From the NCBI RefSeq assembly GCF_001894745.1, contig NZ_BBYF01000005.1, positions 1 through 64,000 on the forward strand: a stretch of 64,000 bases of DNA. The letters are read 5' to 3'. This document shows positions 8,603 through 18,858 of the stretch, one piece after another (the first letter of the stretch is position 1; every line of letters starts with the position of its first letter). The stretch comes from Paenibacillus sp. NAIST15-1 (GTDB lineage Bacteria; Bacillota; Bacilli; Paenibacillales; Paenibacillaceae). The notes beneath the pieces were generated by a model. It saw nothing but the letters and a program-made list of their open reading frames with translations, made no database searches and was not told the origin of the DNA. Position numbers and translations under genes: made by a program.

Positions 8603-8722
8603 ATGAACATTGAGGTTGAGGTTGTAGATGATAATGTGAACCGGTTCCTACCGGCTGACCCGGTTCACAAAAAAATAGATCTGTTGCCGGAGGTATACCA
8701 ATCTATCGACAGATGCACGTAG
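8603..8722 (+). CDS. 39-codon ORF, possible leader peptide of the Cfr-like gene
   Basis: ATG at 8603 with a very strong site AGGAGG at 8589-8594 (8-base spacing), 23 bases after the ABC-F stop. Encodes a mostly acidic peptide beginning MNIEVEVVDD and ending SIDRCT. The coding sequence contains an RNA stem GTGAACCGG / CCGGTTCAC (8636-8644 / 8660-8668), and a weak terminator-like hairpin follows the stop codon. Position before a ribosome-methylase gene suggests a regulatory leader; no homologue is recognised. Confidence 0.55.
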   Translation: MNIEVEVVDDNVNRFLPADPVHKKIDLLPEVYQSIDRCT

Positions 8723-8754
8723 CGATGATGTCCATAAACTCATCGTGATTTTTT
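8723..8754 (+). terminator. Weak terminator/attenuator hairpin before the Cfr-like gene
   Basis: CGATGA / TCATCG stem (8723-8728 / 8740-8745) with an 11-base loop and TTTTTT at 8749-8754. It follows immediately after the leader ORF stop codon and could be a conditional terminator. Confidence 0.4.
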
Positions 8755-8835
8755 CTGCGTAGTTGGTGAATGACGCATGAAAGCTCCAGATTGACGGTTG
8801 CTTTTTTGCATTTTCTCCGGCGGTAAGGAGAACAC

Positions 8836-9882
8836 ATGAAACCAACCTCCAAATATGAAACGATTGGACAGATCCTGTCCGACTTCAAGCAGCCTGCATA
8901 CCGGTATGGGCAAATTATCGACGCTATTTTCAAACAGAAAATTGCTGAATACGAACGGATCACCATACTGCCTACATTTTTGCGGGAAGCGTTGACCCGG
9001 ACGCTTGGTCCGAACGTCTCCAGCGTTATTCCAGTAAAAGAACTCACATCACAGCAGGTCAGCAAGGTGTTGTTTGCCATTGATGGAGGCGAACGCGTAG
9101 AGGCCGTAAGACTTTCTTATAAACGGGGATGGAAATCGTATTGTATTTCCACGCAGTGCGGCTGCGGGTTTGGGTGCCGCTTTTGCGCCACGGGTACCAT
9201 CGGGCTGAAACGCAATCTAACCGCCGACGAAATTACCGACCAATTGCTTCACTTTCACTTGAACGGCCACACCTTGGACAGCGTATCCTTCATGGGCATG
9301 GGGGAGGCGCTCGCCAACCCGCACCTATTCGATGCGCTGGCGATTTTGACCAATCCAAATCTCTTCGGTCTAGGACATCGAAGAATTACGATTTCGACCA
9401 TTGGCCTGCTGCCAGGAATCGATAGGTTGACGCGGGAGTTTCCACAGGTCAATCTAACCTTCTCGATGCATTCGCCTTTCGACGAGCAACGGAGTGAACT
9501 GATGCCGATCAATAAGCGGTTTCCGCTCCGCGATGTGCTCAATTCATTGGATCGCCACATCCGACATACGGGAAGAAAGGTGTATATCGCATATATTTTA
9601 CTTCGAGGGTTCAACGACTCGGCGGAGCATGCGAAAGCGGTTGCTGCGCTGTTGAGGGGAAGGGGAGCTTGGGAACATCTCTACCACGTGAACCTCATTC
9701 CCTACAATTCAACAGAAGTAACGCCTCAGAGCTACTTGCCATCTGATCCAGAGAGGATCGAAACGTTCGTGCGGACGTTGAAAATGTACGGTGTGAACGT
9801 TACGGTCCGAACTCAATTCGGAGCAGACATTAATGCGGCATGTGGTCAGTTGTACCGAGCTGATTCTAAAATGAATGGATAG
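8836..9882 (+). CDS. cfr: Cfr-like 23S rRNA (adenine-2503-C8) methyltransferase, radical SAM
   Basis: 348 residues, the length of Cfr (349). Radical SAM cluster cysteines Cys110, Cys114, Cys117 (CGCGFGCRFCATG) and the two catalytic cysteines Cys103 (SYCIS) and Cys336 (AACGQLY) are all present. Diagnostic Cfr-side stretches include LTADEITDQLLHFHL, SFMGMGEALANP, FSMHSP and RKVYIAYILL. RlmN housekeeping enzymes differ in these blocks and are longer at the N terminus. Cfr methylates C8 of A2503 and gives resistance to phenicols, lincosamides, oxazolidinones, pleuromutilins and streptogramin A. Identity to plasmid Cfr appears moderate, so it belongs with the chromosomal Cfr-like (Clb-type) enzymes of Bacillales. 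Start supported by TAAGGAG 6 bases upstream; rph follows after 12 bases. Confidence 0.88.
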   Translation: MKPTSKYETIGQILSDFKQPAYRYGQIIDAIFKQKIAEYERITILPTFLREALTRTLGPNVSSVIPVKELTSQQVSKVLFAIDGGERVEAVRLSYKRGWKSYCISTQCGCGFGCRFCATGTIGLKRNLTADEITDQLLHFHLNGHTLDSVSFMGMGEALANPHLFDALAILTNPNLFGLGHRRITISTIGLLPGIDRLTREFPQVNLTFSMHSPFDEQRSELMPINKRFPLRDVLNSLDRHIRHTGRKVYIAYILLRGFNDSAEHAKAVAALLRGRGAWEHLYHVNLIPYNSTEVTPQSYLPSDPERIETFVRTLKMYGVNVTVRTQFGADINAACGQLYRADSKMNG

Positions 9883-9891
9883 GGGAGATAG

Positions 9892-12483
<2,592 letters not shown>

Positions 12484-12539
12484 TTCTTGAGCGCCGTGCA
12501 GGAGTTCCTGAAGTAGTCTCCATAATTCCGAAACAAAGA

Positions 12540-12565
12540 AGACCGAGGAAGCTATTCCTCGGTCT
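12540..12565 (+). terminator. Terminator-like hairpin after rph
   Basis: AGACCGAGGAA / TTCCTCGGTCT, a perfect 11-base stem with a GCTA loop, 57 bases after the rph stop. The T tract after it is poor (CGTAATG), so it may stabilise or weakly terminate. Confidence 0.6.
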
Positions 12566-12628
12566 CGTAATGTTGTTAATCAAGTTTAAAGCCATAAAAT
12601 TCGCCGCGTCTTGATCGCATAAGTCGAT

Positions 12629-12784
12629 ATGCAGAAGGTTTGGATCGACCATACGATATGGACGAGAAGCTATATGGTCAGCGCCATTTCTGATCGTGCA
12701 GATCAAAAGGATGTATTGGATCGGCTCATGCGGAACCAACAGGACATAGGCGATGTATTCAAGCTCTATTATGGAGAAGCCTTG
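12629..12784 (+). pseudogene. Fragment of an unidentified small conserved protein
   Basis: The frame reads WIDHTIWTRSYMVSAIS ... DVLDRLMRNQQDIGDVF..YYGEAL, which looks like the N-terminal half of a conserved Bacillales protein of unknown function. After about residue 52 the sequence turns into unrelated hydrophobic residues and ends. No ribosome binding site is seen. I treat it as a remnant; the family is not firmly named. Confidence 0.4.
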
Positions 12785-12853
12785 GTAATAAGCTTGTGTT
12801 GTGTACTTCTGCATCCTATTTTTAGTGTGATTTCTTCTATTTGAGTAGAAACT

Positions 12854-12862
12854 TGCTATAAT
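12854..12862 (+). promoter_or_regulatory. Extended -10 promoter for the acetamidase leader
   Basis: TGCTATAAT is an extended -10 (TG-N-TATAAT). The -35 region about 17 bases upstream (CTTCTA) is poor, as is usual when the TG is present. Predicted transcription start near 12869, leaving a leader of about 219 bases before the acetamidase. Confidence 0.55.
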
Positions 12863-12875
12863 TAACCATAAAAAG

Positions 12876-13048
12876 AGAGGTGAATATTTGCGGCCAGCGG
12901 TTTGTCGTTATTCAACATGTGAGCTCAAAAGAAACCGTGAGGTGCCGAGCTGGCGGGAGGCATTCTATTTTCGACAAACGGCTGCAAACTGCTCCCTATC
13001 GTTTTCCGTTATACGATAGAAATAAGCTGATGCTTCCGCTTATTTGAT
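12876..13048 (+). other. Structured 5' leader of unknown class before acetamidase
   Basis: AGCGGTTTGTCG near 12897-12908 can pair with CGACAAACGGCT near 12973-12984 (one mismatch), enclosing about 64 bases with internal GAGCTC / GCCGAGCTGGC complementarity. Further stems follow: CTATCG / CGATAG and AAATAAGC / GCTTATTT (ending about 13047). This arrangement resembles a cis-regulatory RNA, but I could not match it to a known riboswitch motif. Alternatively, a TTG-started frame from 12889 with GAGAGGTG upstream would encode about 46 residues. Confidence 0.4.
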
Positions 13049-13087
13049 TAACTATATAAAAGAAAAACTTGAAGGAGGCTGTACATA

Positions 13088-14020
13088 GTGTTTTCTGTAT
13101 CCAACGAGCAATTTTTCTACTCATTTAGCAAAGATAATTCGCAAGCTTTGCGCGTTCCATCCAATTCCCGTGTTGTCATCCATACCTTCGATTGCTTTAA
13201 GGATCAGATTCAATCGGAACAAGCTACGTTCCAATCCATCGACTGGAACCAGATCAATCCGGCCTCGGGAGCGATCTATGTCGAAGGCGCTATGCCTGGC
13301 GATATCCTCAAAGTTCATATCAACGAAATTGAATTGGGCAAGCAAGGCGTTATGGCTGTAGGGCCCGGACTTGGCGTCATGGGGCACCGTATCGATGCCT
13401 TTCACATCAAAATCATCCCCATAGAAAACGGCAAGGCGCTATTTAATGACAAGCTGCACATTCCTCTGACTCCCATGATCGGAGTGATCGGCGTTGCCCC
13501 GGCAGGTGAGCCTATTTCCTGCGGCACTCCCGGTGCGCATGGCGGCAATATGGACACGAAGCTGATCACCACCGGAGCGACGCTCTATCTTCCCGTTTTC
13601 CATGAAGGGGCGCTGTTTGGCCTCGGCGATCTGCATGCAGCGATGGGGGATGGCGAAGTCGGCGTTTCCGGCATCGAAGTTTCCGCTCGTGTAACCGTAA
13701 CGCTCGAAGTCATCAAGGGGACAAGCATCCCGTATCCTTTTGTGCAAAATAAAGAAGGGATAGCTTCGATCGTATCCAAGCCTACGCTCGATGAAGCGGC
13801 GCGTAAGGCTGTAGAAGTCATGATCGATGCGCTGCTTCCCCACATGGAGCTGTCCTTGGGCGAGCTGACGATGCTGTGCAGTGCCATCGGCCAATCGCAA
13901 ATCTCACAGATTGTCGATCCGCTCATGACAGCAAGATTCTTCATGCCGAATAGCGCGCTGGATGCTTATAATGTAAAATTATTCGAACAGTCAACAAATT
14001 CCGGGAGAGATGAGGGATAA
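13088..14020 (+). CDS. Acetamidase/formamidase family protein
   Basis: 310 residues of the FmdA/AmdA family, which hydrolyse formamide, acetamide or related small amides to ammonia and the acid. Typical blocks: GAIYVEGAMPGDILKVHI (53-70 region), MIGVIGVAPAGEPISCGTPGAHGGNMD, TLYLPVFHEGALFGLGDLHAAMGDGEV and a C-terminal LCSAIGQSQISQIVDPL. GTG start at 13088 with AAGGAGG 9 bases upstream. The permease follows after 14 bases, suggesting uptake and deamidation of one substrate. A damaged homologue lies at 19988-20836. Substrate unknown. Confidence 0.9.
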   Translation: MFSVSNEQFFYSFSKDNSQALRVPSNSRVVIHTFDCFKDQIQSEQATFQSIDWNQINPASGAIYVEGAMPGDILKVHINEIELGKQGVMAVGPGLGVMGHRIDAFHIKIIPIENGKALFNDKLHIPLTPMIGVIGVAPAGEPISCGTPGAHGGNMDTKLITTGATLYLPVFHEGALFGLGDLHAAMGDGEVGVSGIEVSARVTVTLEVIKGTSIPYPFVQNKEGIASIVSKPTLDEAARKAVEVMIDALLPHMELSLGELTMLCSAIGQSQISQIVDPLMTARFFMPNSALDAYNVKLFEQSTNSGRDEG

Positions 14021-14034
14021 GTCTGCAGACAAAC

Positions 14035-15402
14035 GTGACGTCACAGCCGGAGCGTCTGGCTAATTTGGAACAGTTCGGGTACAAACAAGAGCTCAAGCGT
14101 TCCTTATCGTTCTGGGATTTATTGATTTACGGGCTTATATTCATGGTCCCGATCGCCCCATTCGGCATTTACGGCTACGTGGCGCAGGGCTCGTTTGGAA
14201 TGTTATCTCTCGCGTATTTGATCGGCATGGTCGGCATGGTGTTCACGGCGCTGAGTTACGCGCGAATGTCGGAAGCGTTTCCGATTGCTGGATCCGTTTA
14301 TTCCTACGCCCAACGCGGCATCAATGAACATGTCGGTTTCTTTGCCGGGTGGGTGATTCTGCTCGACTACATACTTATTCCGTCGCTTTTGTATTTGATC
14401 AGCGCCTCAGCCCTAGGAGCAATAATTCCCGAAATCCCGTCCTATGTTTGGCTGCTGATCTTTATCGGCATCAATACCGTTATCAATATTTTCGGCATCG
14501 AGATTACGGCAAAAGCAAACAAAATCATAGTCACGCTGCAACTGCTCATTCTTGCTGTGTTCATTACTGCGGCGGTTATTGCCGTTGTGAAAGGGGTTAA
14601 CGGCGCCACCTTTACATTTAAGCCCCTATATGACCAAGCTCATTTCAACATCGGCACGATCATGGGGGCGGTATCCATTGCGGTGCTAAGCTTCCTTGGC
14701 TTCGATGCGGTATCAACGCTTGCTGAAGAGACAAACGGAGGCAAAAAGGCCGTCGGCCGTTCCATCGTCTTCTCTCTGCTGGTCATCGGCATCATGTTTA
14801 TCGTCCAAACCTGGGTTGCGGCGCTTCTGTGGCCGGATTACACGACTTTCGAGAACGCTGATGTCGCCTTCTATCAAATCGCCGAGCTCGCAGGCGGACC
14901 TTGGCTGAAGTGGACAACCATTATCGCCACGGCACTCGCGTGGGGGATTGCCAACTCGCTGGTGGCACAAGCTGCCATTTCCCGCATCCTGTACAGCATG
15001 GCGCGCGACAAGAAGCTCCCGGGGATTCTGGCCAAAGTCCACTCTAAGTATCAAACGCCTTATGTGAGCGTCCTAATCGTCGCGGCAATTTCGCTGATCG
15101 TCACGCTCAGCTTTTCATCGCATATCGCCAGTTTGTCCTCGCTCGTCAATTTCGGAGCATTGACAGCCTTCCTGTTTCTTCATCTGTCGGTAATCAACTA
15201 TTTCCTTCGGAAGCTGAAGAGCAGGGATTACTTGAATCATCTGCTCTATCCGCTCATCGGACTCGTGATTATCGGCTACGTCTGGTACAGTCTTGACGCT
15301 GCTTCCAAACAGTTCGGGTTCATATGGATGGGCATTGGGATTGTATATATGATCTATCTGAAGCTGACGAAGAAGGATGCTTCGATCGCGGAGGATCTGT
15401 AG
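14035..15402 (+). CDS. APC superfamily amino acid permease
   Basis: 455 residues with about twelve membrane segments. The start of the first helix pair (SFWDLLIYGLIFMVPIAPFGIYG), the SEAFPIAGSVYSYAQRGINEHVGFFAGW block of helix 3 and the SFLGFDAVSTLAEETNGGKKAVGRSI loop are typical of APC transporters. GTG at 14035 has no clear ribosome binding site; CTG at 14023 would have GAGGG at good spacing, so the true start is uncertain by four codons. It is cotranscribed with the acetamidase and probably imports the amide or a related amine. Confidence 0.88.
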   Translation: MTSQPERLANLEQFGYKQELKRSLSFWDLLIYGLIFMVPIAPFGIYGYVAQGSFGMLSLAYLIGMVGMVFTALSYARMSEAFPIAGSVYSYAQRGINEHVGFFAGWVILLDYILIPSLLYLISASALGAIIPEIPSYVWLLIFIGINTVINIFGIEITAKANKIIVTLQLLILAVFITAAVIAVVKGVNGATFTFKPLYDQAHFNIGTIMGAVSIAVLSFLGFDAVSTLAEETNGGKKAVGRSIVFSLLVIGIMFIVQTWVAALLWPDYTTFENADVAFYQIAELAGGPWLKWTTIIATALAWGIANSLVAQAAISRILYSMARDKKLPGILAKVHSKYQTPYVSVLIVAAISLIVTLSFSSHIASLSSLVNFGALTAFLFLHLSVINYFLRKLKSRDYLNHLLYPLIGLVIIGYVWYSLDAASKQFGFIWMGIGIVYMIYLKLTKKDASIAEDL

Positions 15403-15495
15403 ATGCTTGTTATCTTTATGGATTAACAAAACGCTTACTTCAAGACTTTAAGTATGTAAACCTTTCGTTACTACATCATGAGGAAAGGATAGAAT

Positions 15496-15798
15496 ATGGG
15501 ACAACAGGCATTAAATCAATTTCGCACATGTATTCCTTTTTTTCAACTGTTAGTAGATCCGCATCGCCAAGATATCATCCTGTGGCTTAGTGAACAGGGG
15601 CCTATGTCAGTGGGTGAAATAACAGCCCAATCTACATTATCGCGTCCAGCGATTTCACATCATTTAAAATTGCTGCGGGATCAAGGTTTAGTTACGATGG
15701 AGAAGATCGGTACAGAGCGTTATTATTCCGTAACCTTGGATATTGCTGTTGATTCGTTAAAAAAACTACTATTGTTACTTGAAACTGAGTGCCTTTAG
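15496..15798 (+). CDS. ArsR family winged-helix regulator
   Basis: 100 residues with the ArsR-type fold: LLVDPHRQDIILWLSEQGPMSVGEI, recognition helix LSRPAISHHLKLLRDQGLV, then a wing with KIGTERYYSV. No metal-binding cysteine pair of the ArsR/SmtB type (only Cys12 and Cys99), so it is unlikely to be a metal sensor of the classical kind. GAGGAAAGG lies 6-8 bases upstream. The aldehyde dehydrogenase gene follows in the same direction, so a substrate-responsive repressor is a reasonable guess. Confidence 0.85.
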   Translation: MGQQALNQFRTCIPFFQLLVDPHRQDIILWLSEQGPMSVGEITAQSTLSRPAISHHLKLLRDQGLVTMEKIGTERYYSVTLDIAVDSLKKLLLLLETECL

Positions 15799-15933
15799 GA
15801 CATATCTTAAGGCATTTGTAATCTCCTATATGTCCAAGGGTTTGAACGCTTAGATATTTAGATGTTCGGAATTGTTGGAAGGATAAGAGCATAAGGAATT
15901 TATACAGTGAGAAGAGAAAAGGGGTGTAAAGGA

Positions 15934-17328
15934 ATGAATCACATAGAAAAGCTGGAAGTGGATAGCATATTAGCGCAACATAAGGAATTTTTTCAAAAAG
16001 GAACGACGAATACTGTGCAATTTCGCCTCGAACAGCTGCGCAAATTAAAAGATGCCATTAAGCGTAATGAAGACCGAATTACAAAAGCACTGTATCAGGA
16101 TCTAGGGAAAAGCGAATATGAGGCGTATTCAACGGAGATTGGCTTTGTATTGGATAGTATGAAGAACACAATGAAGCAAGTGAAGAAATGGATGAAGCCC
16201 CAGAAGGTAAAAACACCTCTTGCTTTGTGGCCTTCTAGAAGCCGCATTATTAAAGAGCCATATGGGACAGTACTCATTATCGGGCCATATAATTATCCGT
16301 TCCAATTGCTGATCGAGCCTCTTATTGGTGCAATTGCTGCGGGAAATTGTGCGGTACTTAAGCCTTCAGAACATACACCTCATACAACGCGAGTCGTTCA
16401 TGAAATGATTCACGAGATCTTTGATAATAGCTACATCCGCGTCGTAGAAGGGGAGAAGGAAATAACGTCAGCACTTATTCATGCACCTTTTGACTATATC
16501 TTCTTCACGGGAAGTGTACAGGTTGGAAAGATTGTGATGGAGGCTGCTGCCAAGAATCTGACTCCCGTAACCTTAGAGCTTGGAGGGAAGAGCCCCGTCA
16601 TTGTAGACAAGACTGCGAACTTAGATGCAGCAGCGAAAAGAATTGTATGGGGCAAGTTTATGAATACAGGCCAAACCTGCATTGCGCCAGATTACATGTT
16701 GGTACATTCGGAAGTCAAAGACGCTCTCATTTCAAAAATGAAAGAGGTCATCGTGAATTACTATGGAGAAGATCCGATGGTCAGTAAAGACTATGGCCGC
16801 ATTGTGAATGAGCGCCAATTCGATAGATTGAATTCAATTCTGGAAAAAGATCGAAATAACGTAATCTATGGCGGTAAATCTGTAAGAGAGAAGTTGTATA
16901 TCGAACCAACATTACTGGAGTCAGCATCTTGGTCTGATGCGGTTATGTTAGACGAGATTTTTGGGCCGCTTCTACCGATTTTGGAATACGATCAGTTGGA
17001 CCATGCCATTCACACCATTCAAGAGCATCCGAAGCCATTGGCCTTATACTTGTTCACAGAGGATAAGAATTGTGAGGAAGAGGTATTGCGTAGAGTTTCC
17101 TTTGGTGGCGGTTGTGTAAACGATACGATTCTTCACATTGCGAATAGTCATTTGCCTTTCGGTGGCGTGGGGAATTCAGGCATAGGCGCCTATCATGGGA
17201 AATATAGTTTCGACCTTTTTTCACATCATAAGAGCATTGTAAAGAAGACCACAATAATCGATACCAGTTTTATTTTGCCTCCTTACAATGAGAAGAAACT
17301 GAGATTGGTCAAAAAGTTCCTACGTTAG
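15934..17328 (+). CDS. Aldehyde dehydrogenase, class 3 (YwdH-like)
   Basis: 464 residues from the preferred ATG at 15934 (AAAAGGGG about 9 bases upstream; a GTG at 15907 opens the frame but has no site). The class 3 type is short, lacks the long N-terminal arm and has a C-terminal hydrophobic tail. Catalytic elements: GPYNYPFQL, PSEHTPHT, FTGSVQVGK, Glu in LELGGKSPVIVD and nucleophile Cys in NTGQTCIAPDY, followed by the EIFGPLLPI motif. It oxidises aldehydes with NAD(P)+ to acids; the physiological substrate may be fatty aldehyde. Paired with the ArsR regulator upstream. Confidence 0.92.
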   Translation: MNHIEKLEVDSILAQHKEFFQKGTTNTVQFRLEQLRKLKDAIKRNEDRITKALYQDLGKSEYEAYSTEIGFVLDSMKNTMKQVKKWMKPQKVKTPLALWPSRSRIIKEPYGTVLIIGPYNYPFQLLIEPLIGAIAAGNCAVLKPSEHTPHTTRVVHEMIHEIFDNSYIRVVEGEKEITSALIHAPFDYIFFTGSVQVGKIVMEAAAKNLTPVTLELGGKSPVIVDKTANLDAAAKRIVWGKFMNTGQTCIAPDYMLVHSEVKDALISKMKEVIVNYYGEDPMVSKDYGRIVNERQFDRLNSILEKDRNNVIYGGKSVREKLYIEPTLLESASWSDAVMLDEIFGPLLPILEYDQLDHAIHTIQEHPKPLALYLFTEDKNCEEEVLRRVSFGGGCVNDTILHIANSHLPFGGVGNSGIGAYHGKYSFDLFSHHKSIVKKTTIIDTSFILPPYNEKKLRLVKKFLR

Positions 17329-17390
17329 AATTTTATTTCTTACCGATATAGGTATCATTAGGATTGTAGCAAGGATGGGATCGATGAACA

Positions 17391-17651
17391 TGGAAGCGAA
17401 ACGGTCAGCATTAGTGGTAGGAGCAACGGGTTTCATAGGGAGGGAACCGCGATGAATTTCGGTTAGGGGAAAAGGTTGGGGAAATACTTTTGAAAATGGT
17501 AAACTCTCTGCTTGTGGGGTCTGCAAGAAAATATCGTTCTATTTCAGGAGAACAGGTCGCATATGCAATGAAAGTTATCGCTTTACGAAGCAAAGAACAG
17601 AAAGTTACCATCTATCCTTCTGATGAAATTGTAAAGTTTACATCGCTTTAG
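17391..17651 (+). pseudogene. Remnant of an NAD(P)-binding oxidoreductase
   Basis: 17391-17450 encodes KRSALVVGATGFIGRE, a Rossmann nucleotide-binding start, and then hits a stop. From about 17478 another frame encodes KMVNSLLVGSARKYRSISGEQVA and VTIYPSDEI, matching the C terminus of YraR/HTATIP2-like NAD(P)-binding proteins. Roughly 150 central residues are missing. The gene has been reduced to its two ends. Confidence 0.75.
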
Positions 17652-17668
17652 AAGTATAGACCGACCAC

Positions 17669-17701
17669 AAGACTGCCTATCTATTGGCAGTCTTTATTTT
17701 T
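17669..17701 (+). terminator. Rho-independent terminator
   Basis: AAGACTGCC / GGCAGTCTT, 9-base perfect stem, 8-base loop, then TATTTTT. It would end the aldehyde dehydrogenase transcript. Confidence 0.8.
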
Positions 17702-17889
17702 GTGCTGTAGGAATGAGCGGCGATTTCTTATGTACGGTGACGGCAGAGCAGGTGGAACTTACCGACATCAGAAGAGAATCGGCGTAGAGGGCGAGAAAAA
17801 AGAAACAGGGAGACTGCAAGTTTTAGCCGCCTCGTCTCCATGTTCGATAATCATTGTGCCTTTCACCATGTCGATCGTAGTGGATGCTG

Positions 17890-18708
17890 CTATCGTTGTA
17901 AAGGCTTATTTGAAAGGGATCGATTGCTATACCGCTTCGGCTTGGACTTGGACTTAGGGATACGCTTCAATGCTCTGGCGTAACTTAGCACTTTGCGGGC
18001 GATGCTCTTGTCGGCCAAGTGCCGGAATATATAAGGGTCGGGATTCGTATTCAGCTCGATGATCCAAGGGCGCAGTCGGTTGTCCAGGCCAATATCCGCG
18101 CCGACCATGTTGAGTCCGGGATACGTGCGGCTGAGAGCTTTGGCGGCGTCATATCCGGCTTTGGAAAGGGTCTTCTCGATTTTGGACAGGTTCTCTCCGG
18201 AAACAAAAGGCTTCAGCAACGTCCGAACTTCCGTTGGTTTGCCGCCGCAATGGTAATTCGTCACGATCTTCCTCGGGTGAGCGACCCGTCCGATCATACC
18301 GGTCATCTCCCAAGCGCGTTTGCGATTGCGTTGGACCATAACGCGGATATCGAACCGGCGGCCCTTGTATTTCAAGAGATGGATTCCTTTCTGAACCAAA
18401 TAAGGGCGTTTTGGTTTGTTGCGAACGATAGATTGATACATGGAAGGGAACGAATCGAACACGCGCTTCTTTTCTTTCTCTTGATACGAATAGGAGTCGT
18501 TGCCTTGTTCTACACGCATGACTCCGTTGCCGTAAGTGCCCGCTTCCGGTTTGATGTAAACCATGGAATAGCGGCGAAGCATCTTGCCAAGCGATTTTTC
18601 GTTCATTCTGCGGGTTTCCGGCACCAGCATGCGGACTTTCGGGTCTTTCAAAATGGCCTTTGTTTTCAGCCATTTGCTTAAAACGTTCTTTCGAGCGTAT
18701 GTTTTCAA
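17890..18708 (-). CDS. YheC/YheD family ATP-grasp protein (spore coat associated)
   Basis: 272 residues. MVYIKPEAGTYGNGVMRV, VQKGIHLLKYKGRRFDIRVMVQRN and the terminal block GADIGLDNRLRPWIIELNTNPDP are the signature ATP-grasp segments of the YheC/YheD family, described in Bacillus as endospore coat-associated. TTG start at 18708 with AGGAGG 9 bases upstream. Very basic C-terminal tail (RIPKSKSKPKRYSNRS). It lies downstream of the DUF6492 gene but a strong hairpin separates them. Family membership supports a spore-former; the substrate ligated is unknown. Confidence 0.88.
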   Translation of the reverse strand: MKTYARKNVLSKWLKTKAILKDPKVRMLVPETRRMNEKSLGKMLRRYSMVYIKPEAGTYGNGVMRVEQGNDSYSYQEKEKKRVFDSFPSMYQSIVRNKPKRPYLVQKGIHLLKYKGRRFDIRVMVQRNRKRAWEMTGMIGRVAHPRKIVTNYHCGGKPTEVRTLLKPFVSGENLSKIEKTLSKAGYDAAKALSRTYPGLNMVGADIGLDNRLRPWIIELNTNPDPYIFRHLADKSIARKVLSYARALKRIPKSKSKPKRYSNRSLSNKPLQR

Positions 18709-18802
18709 GCTTCGGCACCTCCTGCCATGTAATATATGCTGACTCTATCCCCCCCGGATTCAGGCAAATGTGGAGATGGAGATGAAATTTGGGCACAAAC
18801 GA

Positions 18803-18836
18803 AAGCTGGCTTCATCTGAGAGTTTGAAGCCAGCTT
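18803..18836 (-). terminator. Terminator of the DUF6492 gene
   Basis: AAGCTGGCTTCA / TGAAGCCAGCTT, a perfect 12-base stem located 22 bases after the stop of the minus-strand DUF6492 gene. Read on the minus strand it is followed by TCGTTTG, a modest T tract. Confidence 0.65.
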
Positions 18837-18858
18837 AATTCGCGTATGGCTTATCCGG

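Noticed and set aside
8636..8668. Hairpin GTGAACCGG / CCGGTTCAC as a terminator after the ABC-F gene
   Set aside because: It is followed by A residues rather than T on the plus strand and lies inside a translated leader ORF.
8836..9882. Housekeeping RlmN rather than Cfr
   Set aside because: Length, N terminus and the blocks around 120-160 and 200-215 follow Cfr; it also sits inside a resistance cluster. A tree is still the decisive test.
12876..13048. Guanidine (ykkC) or other known riboswitch
   Set aside because: The conserved sequence blocks of the classes I know are not present; only secondary structure supports an RNA element.
13439..13900. Open frame on the minus strand inside the acetamidase gene
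   Set aside because: The sense strand encodes a full conserved enzyme; the antisense frame has no initiation signal.
17702..17889. 85-codon plus-strand frame between a terminator and the YheC/YheD gene
   Set aside because: No ribosome binding site, no family similarity, and it runs into antisense of the YheC/YheD gene.
18019..18681. 220-codon plus-strand frame opposite the YheC/YheD gene
   Set aside because: Antisense of a conserved gene; no start signal and no recognisable domain.
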